A stretch of 64,000 nt of DNA from Oscillospiraceae bacterium (GCA_017398725.1 JAFQFA010000011.1:1-64000); one strand, 5' to 3'; positions 8,257 to 17,596 are shown, numbered from the stretch's first letter. The notes: generated by a model from the sequence alone, not told the origin. Numbers and translations: made by a program.

Positions 8257-9885
8257 ATGGCGCGCAAAGTATGGATCACATTGCTGGCGTTGGTGCTGGC
8301 GTTGGGCATGGTTCCGGTTTCTGCCGCAGCGGCATCCCCGGAAGCGGCGGAGGCGTTGTATGAGAGCACACGCCGCAGCTATACTGCCAGTTTGTCTTCT
8401 GCCGGAAAAGCCTCGTTTCACGGTTTTTGCGGTACCATGGTGGCTTATCAGCTGCGCCATTTGAAGATTACCGGCAAAGTGGAAAAGGCCGACGGCAATA
8501 AGATGTTTGACCGCTTCAAGAAAAAGGAGCGCAGCTCCGGCGGTTACTATATCACCCCGTATTCTGCGAAAAAGTATACCTTGGAGCAGGCGCTGAACGC
8601 CATTTCCCATGATGGCACCAAGGATGTCTATAATATTCTGGTGGGTTTCCAGTGGACCAATACAGAAGCCGGCGCCCGGTTTGGGCATACGGTGTTTATC
8701 AACGGCATTCTGGACGGCACGGTTTATTTTGTGGAGAGCTTCGATTCCTCCATGGGTGGCAAAGAAGGGTCTGTGATCCGCAAGTCCATTGCGGCCTTTG
8801 CCAAATATTATGATCGTTGGACCCGGTTTGAAGGCTGCATTCATTTTACTAAGGGGTACGCCGATTCTTTGGAAGACTGGGCAACGGACATGATGGTAAC
8901 AGCCCAATCAGAATCGGCGCTATTGAGCCAGCCTGCTCCGGAGGGGAAAGAGGGCAGCCACTTGCTGCGGAGCGTTATCCCGGGAGAGCGGCTGACCGTG
9001 GACCGGATTCTGAAGGACAAGCAGGGAACATGGTATTATCAGGTGCAGGACGGTACATATACCGGTTATATTGCGGCGCAGGAAGCTGCTACCGAGCAGA
9101 TCCGCTATGCCGATCTTTCTATGACCGATATCACGGTGCCTGCGGATGTGCAGACGGACGCGCCGGTACAGCTTTCGGGTAAGGTTTCTACCAAAGCGGC
9201 CCGGCTGGGAAGCGTGCAGCTCCGGATTTCCGATCCTACCGGCGGGGAGATCACCTGCAAGGAAACCCGGGTAGATGCAAAAAACCTTGATCTGGCGGCG
9301 CTGAAAGTGCCGGTTTTGCCCCAAGGCAACTATCGTTTGACGGTGACGGCAGAAAATGTGTGTCACTATCTGGCAGATGGGGAGCTGGTTTGCGTCACTA
9401 CACCGGTGGAAATTGTAAACGCCACATTCCGGGTGGGCCTGATGCCCCGGATCTACGGCCTGCAGAGCCGACAGGCAGCACCGGCAGAGAAAAACGGCTG
9501 GGTTTTGGAAAACGGCAGCTGGCATTTCTATGAAAACGGGGAGACGAAAACCGGCTGGTTCCGGGAAAATCAGATTTGCTACTATTTTGACGAAACCGGA
9601 GCGGCCGCTACCGGCTGGACGGAGATAGACGGACAGACTTGTCTGTTTAGTGCTACCGGCGCTTTGTGTACCGGATGGATCCGGGTGGAAGAGGGCCTGC
9701 GTTACTGCGCCGTTGGCGGTCGTTTTGCAAATGGCTTGCAGAATGTTGACGGCCGGTGTTATTACTTCCAAGACGGCCTGCTGCAAACAGAAGGTACGGT
9801 TACCGAAGCGGGGGTCACCTACACCCTCCAACCCGACGGGCAGGCAACGATCCTTGACCAATTCACAGAAGGTGATCTCACATAG
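8257..9885 (+). CDS. Secreted protein: papain-like/amidase-like N-domain, SH3-like and Ig-like modules, C-terminal cell-wall-binding repeats
   Basis: A 542-residue protein with a signal peptide (MARKVWITLLALVLALG, cleavage near AAAA). Next comes a domain with a Cys at a helix start (HGFCGTMVAY) and a later His strand (RFGHTVFING) followed by FVESFDS, an order that fits papain/NlpC-like cysteine peptidases or amidases. An SH3-like stretch (GTWYYQVQDGTYTGYI) and an Ig-like stretch follow. The end has choline-binding-type aromatic repeats (NGSWHFYENGETKTGWF, QICYYFDETGAAATGW and others). It probably acts at the cell surface. The ATG at 8257 follows AAAGGAGGTG; the upstream in-frame ATGs at 8221-8224 are less likely. 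The catalytic assignment is an inference from spacing only. Confidence 0.7.
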   Translation: MARKVWITLLALVLALGMVPVSAAAASPEAAEALYESTRRSYTASLSSAGKASFHGFCGTMVAYQLRHLKITGKVEKADGNKMFDRFKKKERSSGGYYITPYSAKKYTLEQALNAISHDGTKDVYNILVGFQWTNTEAGARFGHTVFINGILDGTVYFVESFDSSMGGKEGSVIRKSIAAFAKYYDRWTRFEGCIHFTKGYADSLEDWATDMMVTAQSESALLSQPAPEGKEGSHLLRSVIPGERLTVDRILKDKQGTWYYQVQDGTYTGYIAAQEAATEQIRYADLSMTDITVPADVQTDAPVQLSGKVSTKAARLGSVQLRISDPTGGEITCKETRVDAKNLDLAALKVPVLPQGNYRLTVTAENVCHYLADGELVCVTTPVEIVNATFRVGLMPRIYGLQSRQAAPAEKNGWVLENGSWHFYENGETKTGWFRENQICYYFDETGAAATGWTEIDGQTCLFSATGALCTGWIRVEEGLRYCAVGGRFANGLQNVDGRCYYFQDGLLQTEGTVTEAGVTYTLQPDGQATILDQFTEGDLT

Positions 9886-9901
9886 TGAGATCACCTTTTT
9901 A
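9869..9901 (+). terminator. Terminator overlapping the stop codon
   Basis: AAGGTGATCTCAC / GTGAGATCACCTT with a three-base loop and a T tract. The TAG stop (9883-9885) sits in the loop and first arm base, so the last codons form the stem. Confidence 0.9.
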
Positions 9902-10035
9902 TATTACTCCCCAAAACTTTCATTAAAAGGGCACAATATATGGTGGATTATTTGGAGTTTTGTGTGTTTCCACTTGCTTTTTTTACGGGGTCATGGTAAA
10001 ATATAGCCAACTGAGATAAAGGAGTTTGATCAGTC

Positions 10036-11289
10036 ATGATGAAGAAGATCCTTTCCTTCTTGCTTTGTGCCGGTATGCTGCTGTCTATGGCCGCCTGCGG
10101 CGGTGCGCCTGCACAGGAGGACCCTGCCAAGACCGGTTCTGCCTACGCAGCCAAGGAGGCAGATGTAGCGTTTTTGGATAAGGCCTACGAAGGCCGCGTG
10201 GCATATCACGGAGAATTCCATGACCATGCCAGCACCGGCGGCACCAGTGACGGTAAACAGTCCTTGCAGATCTGGTTGGCAGTGATGGAAAGTCTGGAAA
10301 TGGACTTTGCAACCATCGTGGACCACAAGCAGGCGCTGCATATGGAGCTGGACGCATGGGATGATACCATCTTTATTGGCGGCTCTGAGCCGATGGCTAT
10401 GCCCTCCGGTTTGATCGCAGCAACCTATAATAAGATGCATTTCAATATGATCTTCACGGATGTGAACGGCCTGATCAATACGGTCAAGGAGTATGACGCA
10501 TCGTGCCCAATCCTGAGAGGGTTTAATGCCAAGGACTATCCGGCAGATTATGACGGCCCGGACGCAAATAAACTGGCAGGCGGCTGGCACTTTACTTATC
10601 TTTACGGCGACAGCACGCCCAGCAAGGAGCAGATGGCCCAGCTGATCGATATTATTAAAAAGAATAACGGCATGTTTGTGAATGTCCATCCCAAGTCCAG
10701 CGGTTATGTGGACTCCGAGAACCCTCTGGACTACTGGTATGCCGACTACACCGGTCTGGAAGTGTTCTATGGCTACAAAGGATACGCCCCGGCGCAGCCT
10801 GCTACCCTGAAAAACTACGAGCTGTGGAAGAATCTTTTGACCATGGGCAAGAAGGTTTGGGCTACCGCCGGCAGTGACAAACACAATATGCCCAATACCG
10901 ATGCGCTGTCCACGGTGTATTCCGAGAAAAAGGATGCCAAGGTCTACTTTGAGCATTTTAAGGTGGGCGACTTTGTGTGCGGTCCTGTAGGCATCCGGAT
11001 GGCCATTGGTGATGCCACCATGGGCGGCGAAACAGCCTTTGCAGGTAACCGGGTGGTGTTCTCTGTGGGCGACTTCCACAAGAGCGCCTATGATCCTACC
11101 CATAAGTACCGGGTGGAGCTGCATAGCGATAAGGGCATTGTCTTCAGTCAGGAGCTGACCGATCCTACGCAGACTGCTTATTTTGCCGTGGATGCTAAGG
11201 AAGACGCAGCTTTCTACCGGGTGGAGATCCGTGACATCACCACTGACTTGATGCATGCTCTGGGCAATCCCATATGGAATGTGAAGTAA
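10036..11289 (+). CDS. PHP-domain (CehA/McbA-like) metallohydrolase lipoprotein
   Basis: A 417-residue lipoprotein: MKKILSFLLCAGMLLSMAAC is a signal peptide with lipobox MAAC, so the protein should be anchored outside the membrane. From about residue 55 it has the PHP metal-binding pattern HGEFHDHASTGGTSDGK, then TIVDHKQ, VNVHPKSSGYV and a late AGSDKHNMP, consistent with a multi-metal phosphoesterase/hydrolase site. A beta-rich tail ends in YRVEIRD...NPIW. The catalytic part and tail are paralogous to the C-terminal half of the protein at 43850-46012. The substrate is unknown. Start: the first of two adjacent ATGs, 11 bases after AAAGGAG. It stands alone between terminators. Confidence 0.8.
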   Translation: MMKKILSFLLCAGMLLSMAACGGAPAQEDPAKTGSAYAAKEADVAFLDKAYEGRVAYHGEFHDHASTGGTSDGKQSLQIWLAVMESLEMDFATIVDHKQALHMELDAWDDTIFIGGSEPMAMPSGLIAATYNKMHFNMIFTDVNGLINTVKEYDASCPILRGFNAKDYPADYDGPDANKLAGGWHFTYLYGDSTPSKEQMAQLIDIIKKNNGMFVNVHPKSSGYVDSENPLDYWYADYTGLEVFYGYKGYAPAQPATLKNYELWKNLLTMGKKVWATAGSDKHNMPNTDALSTVYSEKKDAKVYFEHFKVGDFVCGPVGIRMAIGDATMGGETAFAGNRVVFSVGDFHKSAYDPTHKYRVELHSDKGIVFSQELTDPTQTAYFAVDAKEDAAFYRVEIRDITTDLMHALGNPIWNVK

Positions 11290-11312
11290 TTTACTCTAAG
11301 TACGATAGATCC

Positions 11313-11343
11313 AAAAAAGGAAGCCGCAAGGCTTCCTTTTTTT
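11313..11343 (+). terminator. Terminator after PHP lipoprotein
   Basis: AAAAAAGGAAGCC / GGCTTCCTTTTTT with a four-base loop and a T run. Confidence 0.9.
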
Positions 11344-11401
11344 GCAAATTGAAATTTGACAGTATATGTTATAATATAGAAAAAACGCGGGAGTAGGAAA
11401 T

Positions 11402-12193
11402 ATGCGGATTATTGAGGTAACGGATTTTCAGGATCCGGCTTTGGATGTATATGCCCGGCTGACGGAGGCGCAACTCCATCAAAGCCCCGGGAAGCTCTTC
11501 ATTGCGGAAAGCCCGAAAGTGATCGCCCGGGCGCTGGATGCCGGCTGTGTGCCGGTGTCTGTGCTGGCGGAGCGGGAGAACCTAAAAGGAGAAGCAGCCC
11601 AAGTGATCGAAGCCTGCGGGGATGTGCCGGTATATACCGGAGAAAACGCCCTTTTGGCAAAGCTTACCGGCTACAAGCTTACAAGAGGTTTATTGTGTGC
11701 GATGCACCGTCCGCCGGTACGAACCTTGGAGGAAGTGCTGCAGGATGCCCGCCGGGTGGCGGTGCTGGAAGATGTGGTGAATCCTACCAACTTGGGCGCG
11801 ATTTTCCGTTCTGCGGCGGCATTGGGAATGGATGCAGTGGTGCTGACCACCGGCTGCTCCGATCCACTGTACCGGCGCAGTGCCAGAGTGAGTATGGGTA
11901 CGGTGTTCCAAGTGCCGTGGGGATATCTGGAACAGCCCATCGGCTACCTGCGGGAGCTGGGCTTTCGAACCGCTGCCATGGCATTGAAAGAGGATACCTA
12001 TTCCATCGATGCTCCGGAGCTTGCCAAGCAGGAGCGGCTGGCAATCGTTTTGGGCACAGAGGGGGAAGGCTTGAAAGATGCCACCATCGCCCAGTGTGAC
12101 TATACGGTGAAGATCCCCATGTATCACGGGGTGGATTCGTTGAATGTGGCGGCTGCCAGTGCTGTGGCCTTCTGGGAACTCCGGAAACGATAA
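11402..12193 (+). CDS. TrmH/SpoU-family RNA 2'-O-methyltransferase
   Basis: A 263-residue SPOUT enzyme. The N-terminal part resembles the substrate-binding domain of this family (SPGKLFIAESPKVIARAL). The C-terminal trefoil-knot methyltransferase has motif 1 VVNPTNLGAIFRSAAALG, motif 2 IVLGTEGEGL and motif 3 IPMYHGVDSLNVAAASAVA. It methylates a ribose in rRNA or tRNA using SAM; the target nucleotide cannot be read from the sequence. Upstream is TTGACA...TATAAT-like sequence (11356-11380). A bidirectional terminator separates it from the opposing lipoprotein gene. Confidence 0.9.
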   Translation: MRIIEVTDFQDPALDVYARLTEAQLHQSPGKLFIAESPKVIARALDAGCVPVSVLAERENLKGEAAQVIEACGDVPVYTGENALLAKLTGYKLTRGLLCAMHRPPVRTLEEVLQDARRVAVLEDVVNPTNLGAIFRSAAALGMDAVVLTTGCSDPLYRRSARVSMGTVFQVPWGYLEQPIGYLRELGFRTAAMALKEDTYSIDAPELAKQERLAIVLGTEGEGLKDATIAQCDYTVKIPMYHGVDSLNVAAASAVAFWELRKR

Positions 12194-12211
12194 ATTGGAA
12201 TTTGTTGCAAT

Positions 12212-12243
12212 AAAAAACCGGAGGACATCGTCCTCCGGTTTTT
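12212..12243. terminator. Bidirectional terminator between convergent genes
   Basis: AAAAAACCGGAGGAC / GTCCTCCGGTTTTT with a three-base loop. It has A and T tracts on opposite sides, so it can serve both the methyltransferase (+) and the lipoprotein (-). Confidence 0.92.
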
Positions 12244-12256
12244 GGTTGTTTGGCAA

Positions 12257-13012
12257 TTAAGCAGCCTTAGCAATGGCGGTGATGTGGGTATTCACGCCCT
12301 TGTACCAGTACAGGAAGCCCTCCACATCCACAACGTCACCCTCAGCCAGCGTGCCGACAGTCTTGTAAACATCGGAGTCAACGCCGGTCAGGTACATTTC
12401 CACGCAGAAGCTGTACTCGTTTTCACCCTTGGCAACGGTCACATAGATGTCATCGCCGGGCGCGCCGTTCTTGTACTCCACCTTCTTGATGGTCAGGCCC
12501 TTGAAGGAAGCCAGCTTGTTCATGTGCTTCTCCAGCTCCTCGGTGCCCAGCAGCTCAGTGGCGTCCATAGCCTCGGCAACATAGGTGTCAGCGCCTTCCA
12601 CGAAGGTGAAGGTGCCGTTCATGATCTCCACCTCGCCGTCGTAGATCGCCTTGTCGCCGGTGACGCGGATCTTGGTGCCGGGGGTCAGCTTAGCAGCATC
12701 TTCCTCGGAGCAAGCCATGTCATACATGAAGTAACCGCCGTCGGGGCCCTGTGCGTAGACGCAGATGGTGTTGTTCCACCAAGCGCGGGTAGCCTGCACA
12801 TAGGTCTCGATGCAAACAGCGGCATCCACCTCAGCGGCCATGAACTCCTCGTAGGTCATCAGGGCAACTTCGGTGCCGTTGGTGGCCTCGGTAGCATCAC
12901 CGGTAGCGGTGGTGGGGGTGGCGGTAGTACCGGCAGGAGCGGCAGTTTCGCCACAGGCGACCAGACCGGCAACCATCAGCACAGCCAGCAGCATAGCAAA
13001 CAGTTTTTTCAT
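12257..13012 (-). CDS. Lipoprotein with predicted OB-fold-like domains
   Basis: A 251-residue protein with a signal peptide and lipobox (LMVAGLVACGE), then a Thr/Ala-rich linker typical of a wall-spanning tether. Two beta-rich stretches follow (VCIETYVQATRAWW...GTKIRVTGDKAIYDGEVEI and TIKKVEYKNG...LAEGDVVDVEGFLYWYKG). The phrases KIRVTGDKA and DVVDVEGFL resemble OB-fold strands. No enzyme motif is visible. The ATG follows AAAGGAGAA. A promoter with TTGATT, 16 bases and TATAAT lies at 13106-13079. Function unknown. Confidence 0.75.
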   Translation of the reverse strand: MKKLFAMLLAVLMVAGLVACGETAAPAGTTATPTTATGDATEATNGTEVALMTYEEFMAAEVDAAVCIETYVQATRAWWNNTICVYAQGPDGGYFMYDMACSEEDAAKLTPGTKIRVTGDKAIYDGEVEIMNGTFTFVEGADTYVAEAMDATELLGTEELEKHMNKLASFKGLTIKKVEYKNGAPGDDIYVTVAKGENEYSFCVEMYLTGVDSDVYKTVGTLAEGDVVDVEGFLYWYKGVNTHITAIAKAA

Positions 13013-13078
13013 TTTGAATTCTCCTTTTTTTGTAGTAGAGTGATTGGGAGCATATGCTCCGGAAACTATACATCATTC

Positions 13079-13106
13079 ATTATACACACCGGATGTTGAA
13101 AATCAA
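13079..13106 (-). promoter_or_regulatory. Sigma-A-type promoter of the 12257-13012 lipoprotein
   Basis: On the minus strand, TTGATT (13106-13101), a 16-bp spacer and TATAAT (13084-13079), about 70 bases before the start codon and just after the stop of the ABC substrate-binding gene. Confidence 0.6.
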
Positions 13107-13113
13107 TGCTTTT

Positions 13114-14706
13114 TTACTGATTTTTTCCTTTTTTTGTTTTGCGGGCTTGGTTCAGGCAGTAAATACCCATGCAGAGCCAAGCGCCGGACAGAGTACAAAG
13201 CAGGGCAACAGAGCCGGCGGGCAGATCGCCCAAGAGCAGCTTTCCGCTGCCGTCAAGCTGGATCTGATCCAGCCGGTGCAGGGCGGTGGTGTCCTCAAAA
13301 AGCTTGCGCATATACGCCTCGTCCAAGGTTTCCTTCCGGCGTGCGGATTTGCGGACCTGCTCGATCATATGTCCGGCGGCGTCCCGCAGGGAGGCAGAGC
13401 CGTTGAAAACGGCGGTGACAAAGCTGCGGTGGGTGTTTTCCATCAGAAGCCGGGTGGCTTGGATCTTGATGGGGTAGTGCAGCTGATTGTCTTCTCCTGC
13501 CCGGTTCAGATAATCCTGATAGACAGGATCGTTCTGGGCTTTGGCGGTAACGGGACAGTAGCCCTCGGTTTGGGAGTAGGCGATCTGTACAGAGTTGGTC
13601 AGCATAAACTGGGCAAACAGCCAGCTTGCCAGAACCTCCTGCGAATCTGCTTTGTTGAACACACAGATGGAAGGGCCTTGGGAAATCATAATGGGATTTT
13701 CCGGATCAAACTGGGGTACGGGATACACCACCGTTTCAAATTGCACAAGATCCTCCTCGGCAATATCCAGCAGGGGAGCATCCGAGCCCATCCAAGTGGC
13801 ACCGGCGGTGGAATCCACCGCAAAGATGCATTGCCCGGCGTTGAGATAGTTGGCAGGGTAACCGGTCATTTTAAAGGTGGCAAAAGCGCCGTTGCCGGCA
13901 TGCTCGCCGATCTCGTATAAAAGTTCGGCGGTGGTATCGTTAAAGATCTGCACCTGTCCGTCAAAGGTGGAATAACCGGCGCCCTTTTGCCGCAGCATCT
14001 GGATCATCATGTTATCGGTGGACTTGTACATGAAAGGCAGCATGACCTTTTGTCCGTTTACTAGATAGTTGCCGTTTTCGTCCTTTTTGGTGGCGGCTTC
14101 CGCCACTTCCCATACAAAGTCCCATGTGAGGATCTCCGGCAATGTATAGCCCAGCTTTTCTACATAGGTCTTGTTTACATAACATGCCTCGGTGGAGCGC
14201 ATATAGGGGATGGCGTAGTAGTGGCCTTTAAAAGCGCATTCGTTGAGGAATTTTTCGATGATCTCATCCTGCTTGGGCCCGTCGTAGCGCAGTTGGCTGC
14301 CGCCAAGACCGTATTGGGGGTCTGTAAACAGATCGTCCAGCGGCACCACGGTATCGCCGCCGGTCAGATAGGTGGCGATATGGTCCGGATAGGTGATGCA
14401 CACATTGGGTGTGGTGTCGGTGGAGATATTGGTGATTACATCGTTGTAGATCCGGCCGTAGTCGGTGTACAGCCGCAGGTTGACTTTGATGTTGGGATAA
14501 AGAGCTTCAAAGTCTGCGATGGCCTGCTTATAAATATTTACTTGGGTCAGGTTGGTATCGTTTTTCGCCCAGAAGGAGATCTCGTAATTGCCTTCGGTGT
14601 CAAACTGCTCCGGAATGGTGAAAACCTTTTCCTCCCGCTTGCCGTGGCAGCCGAACAGACTGAACACACAGGCAAAAACCATAAAAACGCACAACAGCTT
14701 TTTCAT
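13114..14706 (-). CDS. ABC transporter extracellular solute-binding lipoprotein with C-terminal membrane segment
   Basis: A 530-residue family-1-type (carbohydrate) binding protein: signal peptide with lipobox SLFGCHG, then the YEISFWAKNDTN and ADFEALYPNIKVNLRLY pattern of this class. Unusually, the end has a hydrophobic stretch (GSVALLCTLSGAWLCMGIYC) followed by a Lys/Arg-rich tail, which would give a second membrane anchor near the permeases. The start at 14706 is chosen for the GGAGGTG about 6 bases upstream; its ATG overlaps the TGA of the preceding permease. It is the last gene of a four-gene importer operon. The ligand is not identifiable. Confidence 0.85.
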   Translation of the reverse strand: MKKLLCVFMVFACVFSLFGCHGKREEKVFTIPEQFDTEGNYEISFWAKNDTNLTQVNIYKQAIADFEALYPNIKVNLRLYTDYGRIYNDVITNISTDTTPNVCITYPDHIATYLTGGDTVVPLDDLFTDPQYGLGGSQLRYDGPKQDEIIEKFLNECAFKGHYYAIPYMRSTEACYVNKTYVEKLGYTLPEILTWDFVWEVAEAATKKDENGNYLVNGQKVMLPFMYKSTDNMMIQMLRQKGAGYSTFDGQVQIFNDTTAELLYEIGEHAGNGAFATFKMTGYPANYLNAGQCIFAVDSTAGATWMGSDAPLLDIAEEDLVQFETVVYPVPQFDPENPIMISQGPSICVFNKADSQEVLASWLFAQFMLTNSVQIAYSQTEGYCPVTAKAQNDPVYQDYLNRAGEDNQLHYPIKIQATRLLMENTHRSFVTAVFNGSASLRDAAGHMIEQVRKSARRKETLDEAYMRKLFEDTTALHRLDQIQLDGSGKLLLGDLPAGSVALLCTLSGAWLCMGIYCLNQARKTKKGKNQ

Positions 14707-15554
14707 CCTTTGACACCTCCTCTGGAAACGCCTGCCATGATCCGTTTCCGGAAGCAAAGGAACAGGACGATCAGCGGCACGGAGATCACTACAACCGCCG
14801 CCATCATGGCGGGGATGTTTTCTCTGCCAAAGCCGTTTTCCCGGATCTCCTGAATGCCGTTGGATACCAGAAAATAGGCTTGGTCATCGGTGATGAGCCG
14901 GGGCCAGATATAGCTGTTCCAGCACTCGATCACCTTCAGAATGGTAACGGTGACAATGGTGGGGCGGCAAATAGGGATCATCACCTTGAAAAGGTATTTA
15001 AGGTCCGAAGTGCCGTCCACCTTGGCAGCGTAATACAACTCATTGGGAATCTGGGAGAAATTTTCCCGCAGCAGGTAAATGTAGAAAACAGAGGTCACCG
15101 AGGGCAAAACCAGACCGGCAAAGGTGTTGCGCAGGTCCATATTGGTGATGGTGACGAAATTGGTGATGACCACCAGCTCCGTGGGAATCATCATCAGCGC
15201 CAGAAAGGCGGTAAAGGCCAGATCCCTTCCTTTGAACTGGAGCCGGGAGAAGCCAAAGGCGGCCAGCACCGTGACCATCAGCATCAAAGCCGTGGTAGCC
15301 AAGGTGAAGATCACGGTGTTTACAAAGTAATCCAGCAGCGGCACAGCGGAAAAGGCATCCAGATAGTTCTGCAGGGTGGGGTGCAGGGTGTAAAGCTGGG
15401 GGATATACTCTGCGTTGTAGCTGCCGTAGCTTTTTACCGAGGTCAGTACCATCCAGTAGAAGGGAAACAGCACAAAGATGCCCCAGACCGTCAGAAAACC
15501 GTAAGTGAGGGTTTTACGGAGAATATCTCTTTTTTGCAAAGATTTCGGTTCCAT
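14703..15554 (-). CDS. Carbohydrate ABC transporter permease (MalG/UgpE type)
   Basis: A 283-residue inner-membrane permease with about six hydrophobic segments and the EAA loop (YYAAKVDGTSDLKYLFKVMIP) that docks on the ATPase. The N-terminal segment and the PFYWMVLTSVKS motif are typical of the second permease of family-1 sugar importers. It overlaps the binding-protein gene by four bases (ATGA) and follows the other permease after 12 bases, so the subunits are translationally linked. Confidence 0.92.
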   Translation of the reverse strand: MEPKSLQKRDILRKTLTYGFLTVWGIFVLFPFYWMVLTSVKSYGSYNAEYIPQLYTLHPTLQNYLDAFSAVPLLDYFVNTVIFTLATTALMLMVTVLAAFGFSRLQFKGRDLAFTAFLALMMIPTELVVITNFVTITNMDLRNTFAGLVLPSVTSVFYIYLLRENFSQIPNELYYAAKVDGTSDLKYLFKVMIPICRPTIVTVTILKVIECWNSYIWPRLITDDQAYFLVSNGIQEIRENGFGRENIPAMMAAVVVISVPLIVLFLCFRKRIMAGVSRGGVKG

Positions 15555-15566
15555 GCTACCCCTCCT

Positions 15567-16460
15567 TTACGCGTAGTGGACGTGCTTTTTACTCACCAGC
15601 AGGTTGATGCAGGTAATGGTCAGCACGATGGCAAACAGAATGATGGCAGCGGCAGCGGCATAAGAGGGATAACCGCCGGAGTTGCCGTAAAGCATATCGT
15701 AAATATAGCCTACGATGGTGTTCATTTCCGCCGCGTTCAGGTTGGTGCCGAAGAGGGCCACCGCGTCAGAGTAGGCTTTGAAAGCGCCGATAAAGCCGGT
15801 GATGATCAGATAAAACAAAGTAGGGCTGATCATAGGCAGGGTGATCCGGGTGAACATCCGGAACCGGGGCGTGCCGTCTACCATGGCGGCATTGTAATAG
15901 TCCTGCTTCACGGAGGCGAGGGCACTGGTTAGGATCAGCACTTTAAAGGGCATGACCACCCAGATAGTATAGAAGCACAGCACAAACATTTTTGCCCAGT
16001 AAGGACCGTCGATGAAATCAATAGGCGAGATCCCGAACCAGCCGAGGATCAGGTTGGCAAGGCCGTCGGTGTAGGGGGTCTGCTTAAACAGGATCATAAA
16101 CACAAGGCCTACTGCCAAGGTGTTGGTCACATAGGGCAGGAAGAATACCGTTTGGTACAATTCTCGCAGCTTTTTAATAGAACTCAGGGCTACGGAGATC
16201 AAAAGGGCAATACCGGTGGACAGAGGAACGGTGATGGCCACCAGAATAAAGGTGTTTTTCAGCGCCTGCAGGAAGTAAGGATCCCGCAGCACATAGGCGT
16301 AGTTGTAAGTGCCGGTGCCGTAGTAGGTCTGGGATGCAAAGTTGTAGCCTTCCTCAAAGGAGTACACCAGTACGTCAATAAGGGGATACACCATAAACAC
16401 ACCCAGAAATACCATGGCGGGCAGCAGGTACAGCCAGCCTTTCCGGTTATTTTGTTCCAT
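15567..16460 (-). CDS. Carbohydrate ABC transporter permease (MalF/UgpA type)
   Basis: A 297-residue permease with six predicted membrane spans and the EAA motif YYNAAMVDGTPRFRMFTRITLP. The start WLYLLPAMVFLGVFMVYPLIDV is characteristic of the first permease of sugar/glycerol-phosphate-type importers. It pairs with the permease at 14703-15554 and lies 13 bases after the ATPase gene. A ribosome-binding site (GGAGGTAG) precedes the ATG. Confidence 0.92.
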   Translation of the reverse strand: MEQNNRKGWLYLLPAMVFLGVFMVYPLIDVLVYSFEEGYNFASQTYYGTGTYNYAYVLRDPYFLQALKNTFILVAITVPLSTGIALLISVALSSIKKLRELYQTVFFLPYVTNTLAVGLVFMILFKQTPYTDGLANLILGWFGISPIDFIDGPYWAKMFVLCFYTIWVVMPFKVLILTSALASVKQDYYNAAMVDGTPRFRMFTRITLPMISPTLFYLIITGFIGAFKAYSDAVALFGTNLNAAEMNTIVGYIYDMLYGNSGGYPSYAAAAAIILFAIVLTITCINLLVSKKHVHYA

Positions 16461-16473
16461 AGTCTACCTCCGG

Positions 16474-17565
16474 TCAGAAACGGATCCGGTCGCCGGTGTC
16501 GGGCCGGAACAGGTACACTTTGTTTTCCTTCAGGGAGAAACGGGCCTCGGCGGAAATTTGGCAGATCTCGTCGGAATCGATAATGGCACGGAAGGTCTCG
16601 CCGGTGAAGGCCGGGTGGCTGCAAACCACGCTGGTATCCCGCCCCATGACCTCGATCCGCTGAAGCTGGCAGGTAAAACTGCCTAAGGGAGAGGGTACAA
16701 AGCCCTCGGGGCGGATGGCAGCGATCACCGGACCGGTTTCTGCGTCCGGCAGTTCCAGAACCGCTTCCTCGCCAATGTACAGCTTGCCGGCTTCCACCCG
16801 GGCATCAAAGGTGTTGATGGGGGGCGTGCCCAAGAATTTGGCAACAAACAGATTTTCCGGATCATCATAAACCTGCTGGGGCTGACCGATCTGCTGCAAA
16901 ATGCCATCGCGCATCACCACGATCATATCGCAGATGCTCATGGCCTCTTCCTGATCGTGGGTGACGAATACGGTGGTAATGCCGGTTTGGGTTTGGATCC
17001 GGCGGATCTCCTCCCGGGTCTGCAGCCGCAGACGGGCATCCAGATTGGAAAGGGGCTCGTCCAGCAGCAGGATCCGGGGCATTTTTACCAGCGCCCGGGC
17101 AATGGCTACCCGCTGCTGTTGACCGCCGGAAAGCTCACTGGGCTTGCGGTCCATCAGCTGGTCGATCTGCACCAAACGGGCGGCTTCCAGCGCCTTTTCC
17201 CGCATTTGGGCCTTGGTAAGCTTGTCTTTGCCCTTGAGATTTTCCAAGGGGAAGGTGATATTCTGCATCACCGTCAGGTGGGGATACAGGGCGTAATTCT
17301 GAAAAACCAGTCCCACGCCCCGATTCTGAGGGGGCTGGTTGGTTACTTCTTCCTCGCCGAAGAAGATCTTGCCGGCGGTGGGCGTCAAAAGACCGGACAG
17401 CAAATTCAGCATGGTGCTCTTGCCGCAGCCGGAAGGACCCAAAAGACCCACCAGCTTGCCGTCGGGGATCTCAAAGGTGAAATCGTTCACCGCGATCACA
17501 TCGTTATTTTTTTGCTTGCCCCGTCCGGGGAAGGTTTTTGTCAGGTTTTGCAGTGTAACATTCAT
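16474..17565 (-). CDS. ABC transporter ATP-binding protein (UgpC/MsmK/MalK type)
   Basis: A 363-residue ATPase: Walker A GLLGPSGCGKST, Q-loop VFQNYALYPH, signature LSGGQQQR, Walker B ILLLDEPLSNLDARL and switch His in VFVTHDQEEA. The C-terminal 120 residues form the TOBE/MalK-like regulatory domain. The length and tail match the ATPases of sugar and glycerol-phosphate importers. It is the first gene of the operon; the usual order with the binding protein first is reversed here. A promoter lies at 17624-17597. Confidence 0.94.
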   Translation of the reverse strand: MNVTLQNLTKTFPGRGKQKNNDVIAVNDFTFEIPDGKLVGLLGPSGCGKSTMLNLLSGLLTPTAGKIFFGEEEVTNQPPQNRGVGLVFQNYALYPHLTVMQNITFPLENLKGKDKLTKAQMREKALEAARLVQIDQLMDRKPSELSGGQQQRVAIARALVKMPRILLLDEPLSNLDARLRLQTREEIRRIQTQTGITTVFVTHDQEEAMSICDMIVVMRDGILQQIGQPQQVYDDPENLFVAKFLGTPPINTFDARVEAGKLYIGEEAVLELPDAETGPVIAAIRPEGFVPSPLGSFTCQLQRIEVMGRDTSVVCSHPAFTGETFRAIIDSDEICQISAEARFSLKENKVYLFRPDTGDRIRF

Positions 17566-17596
17566 AACACATACCCCCTACATAAATATTACTGTT

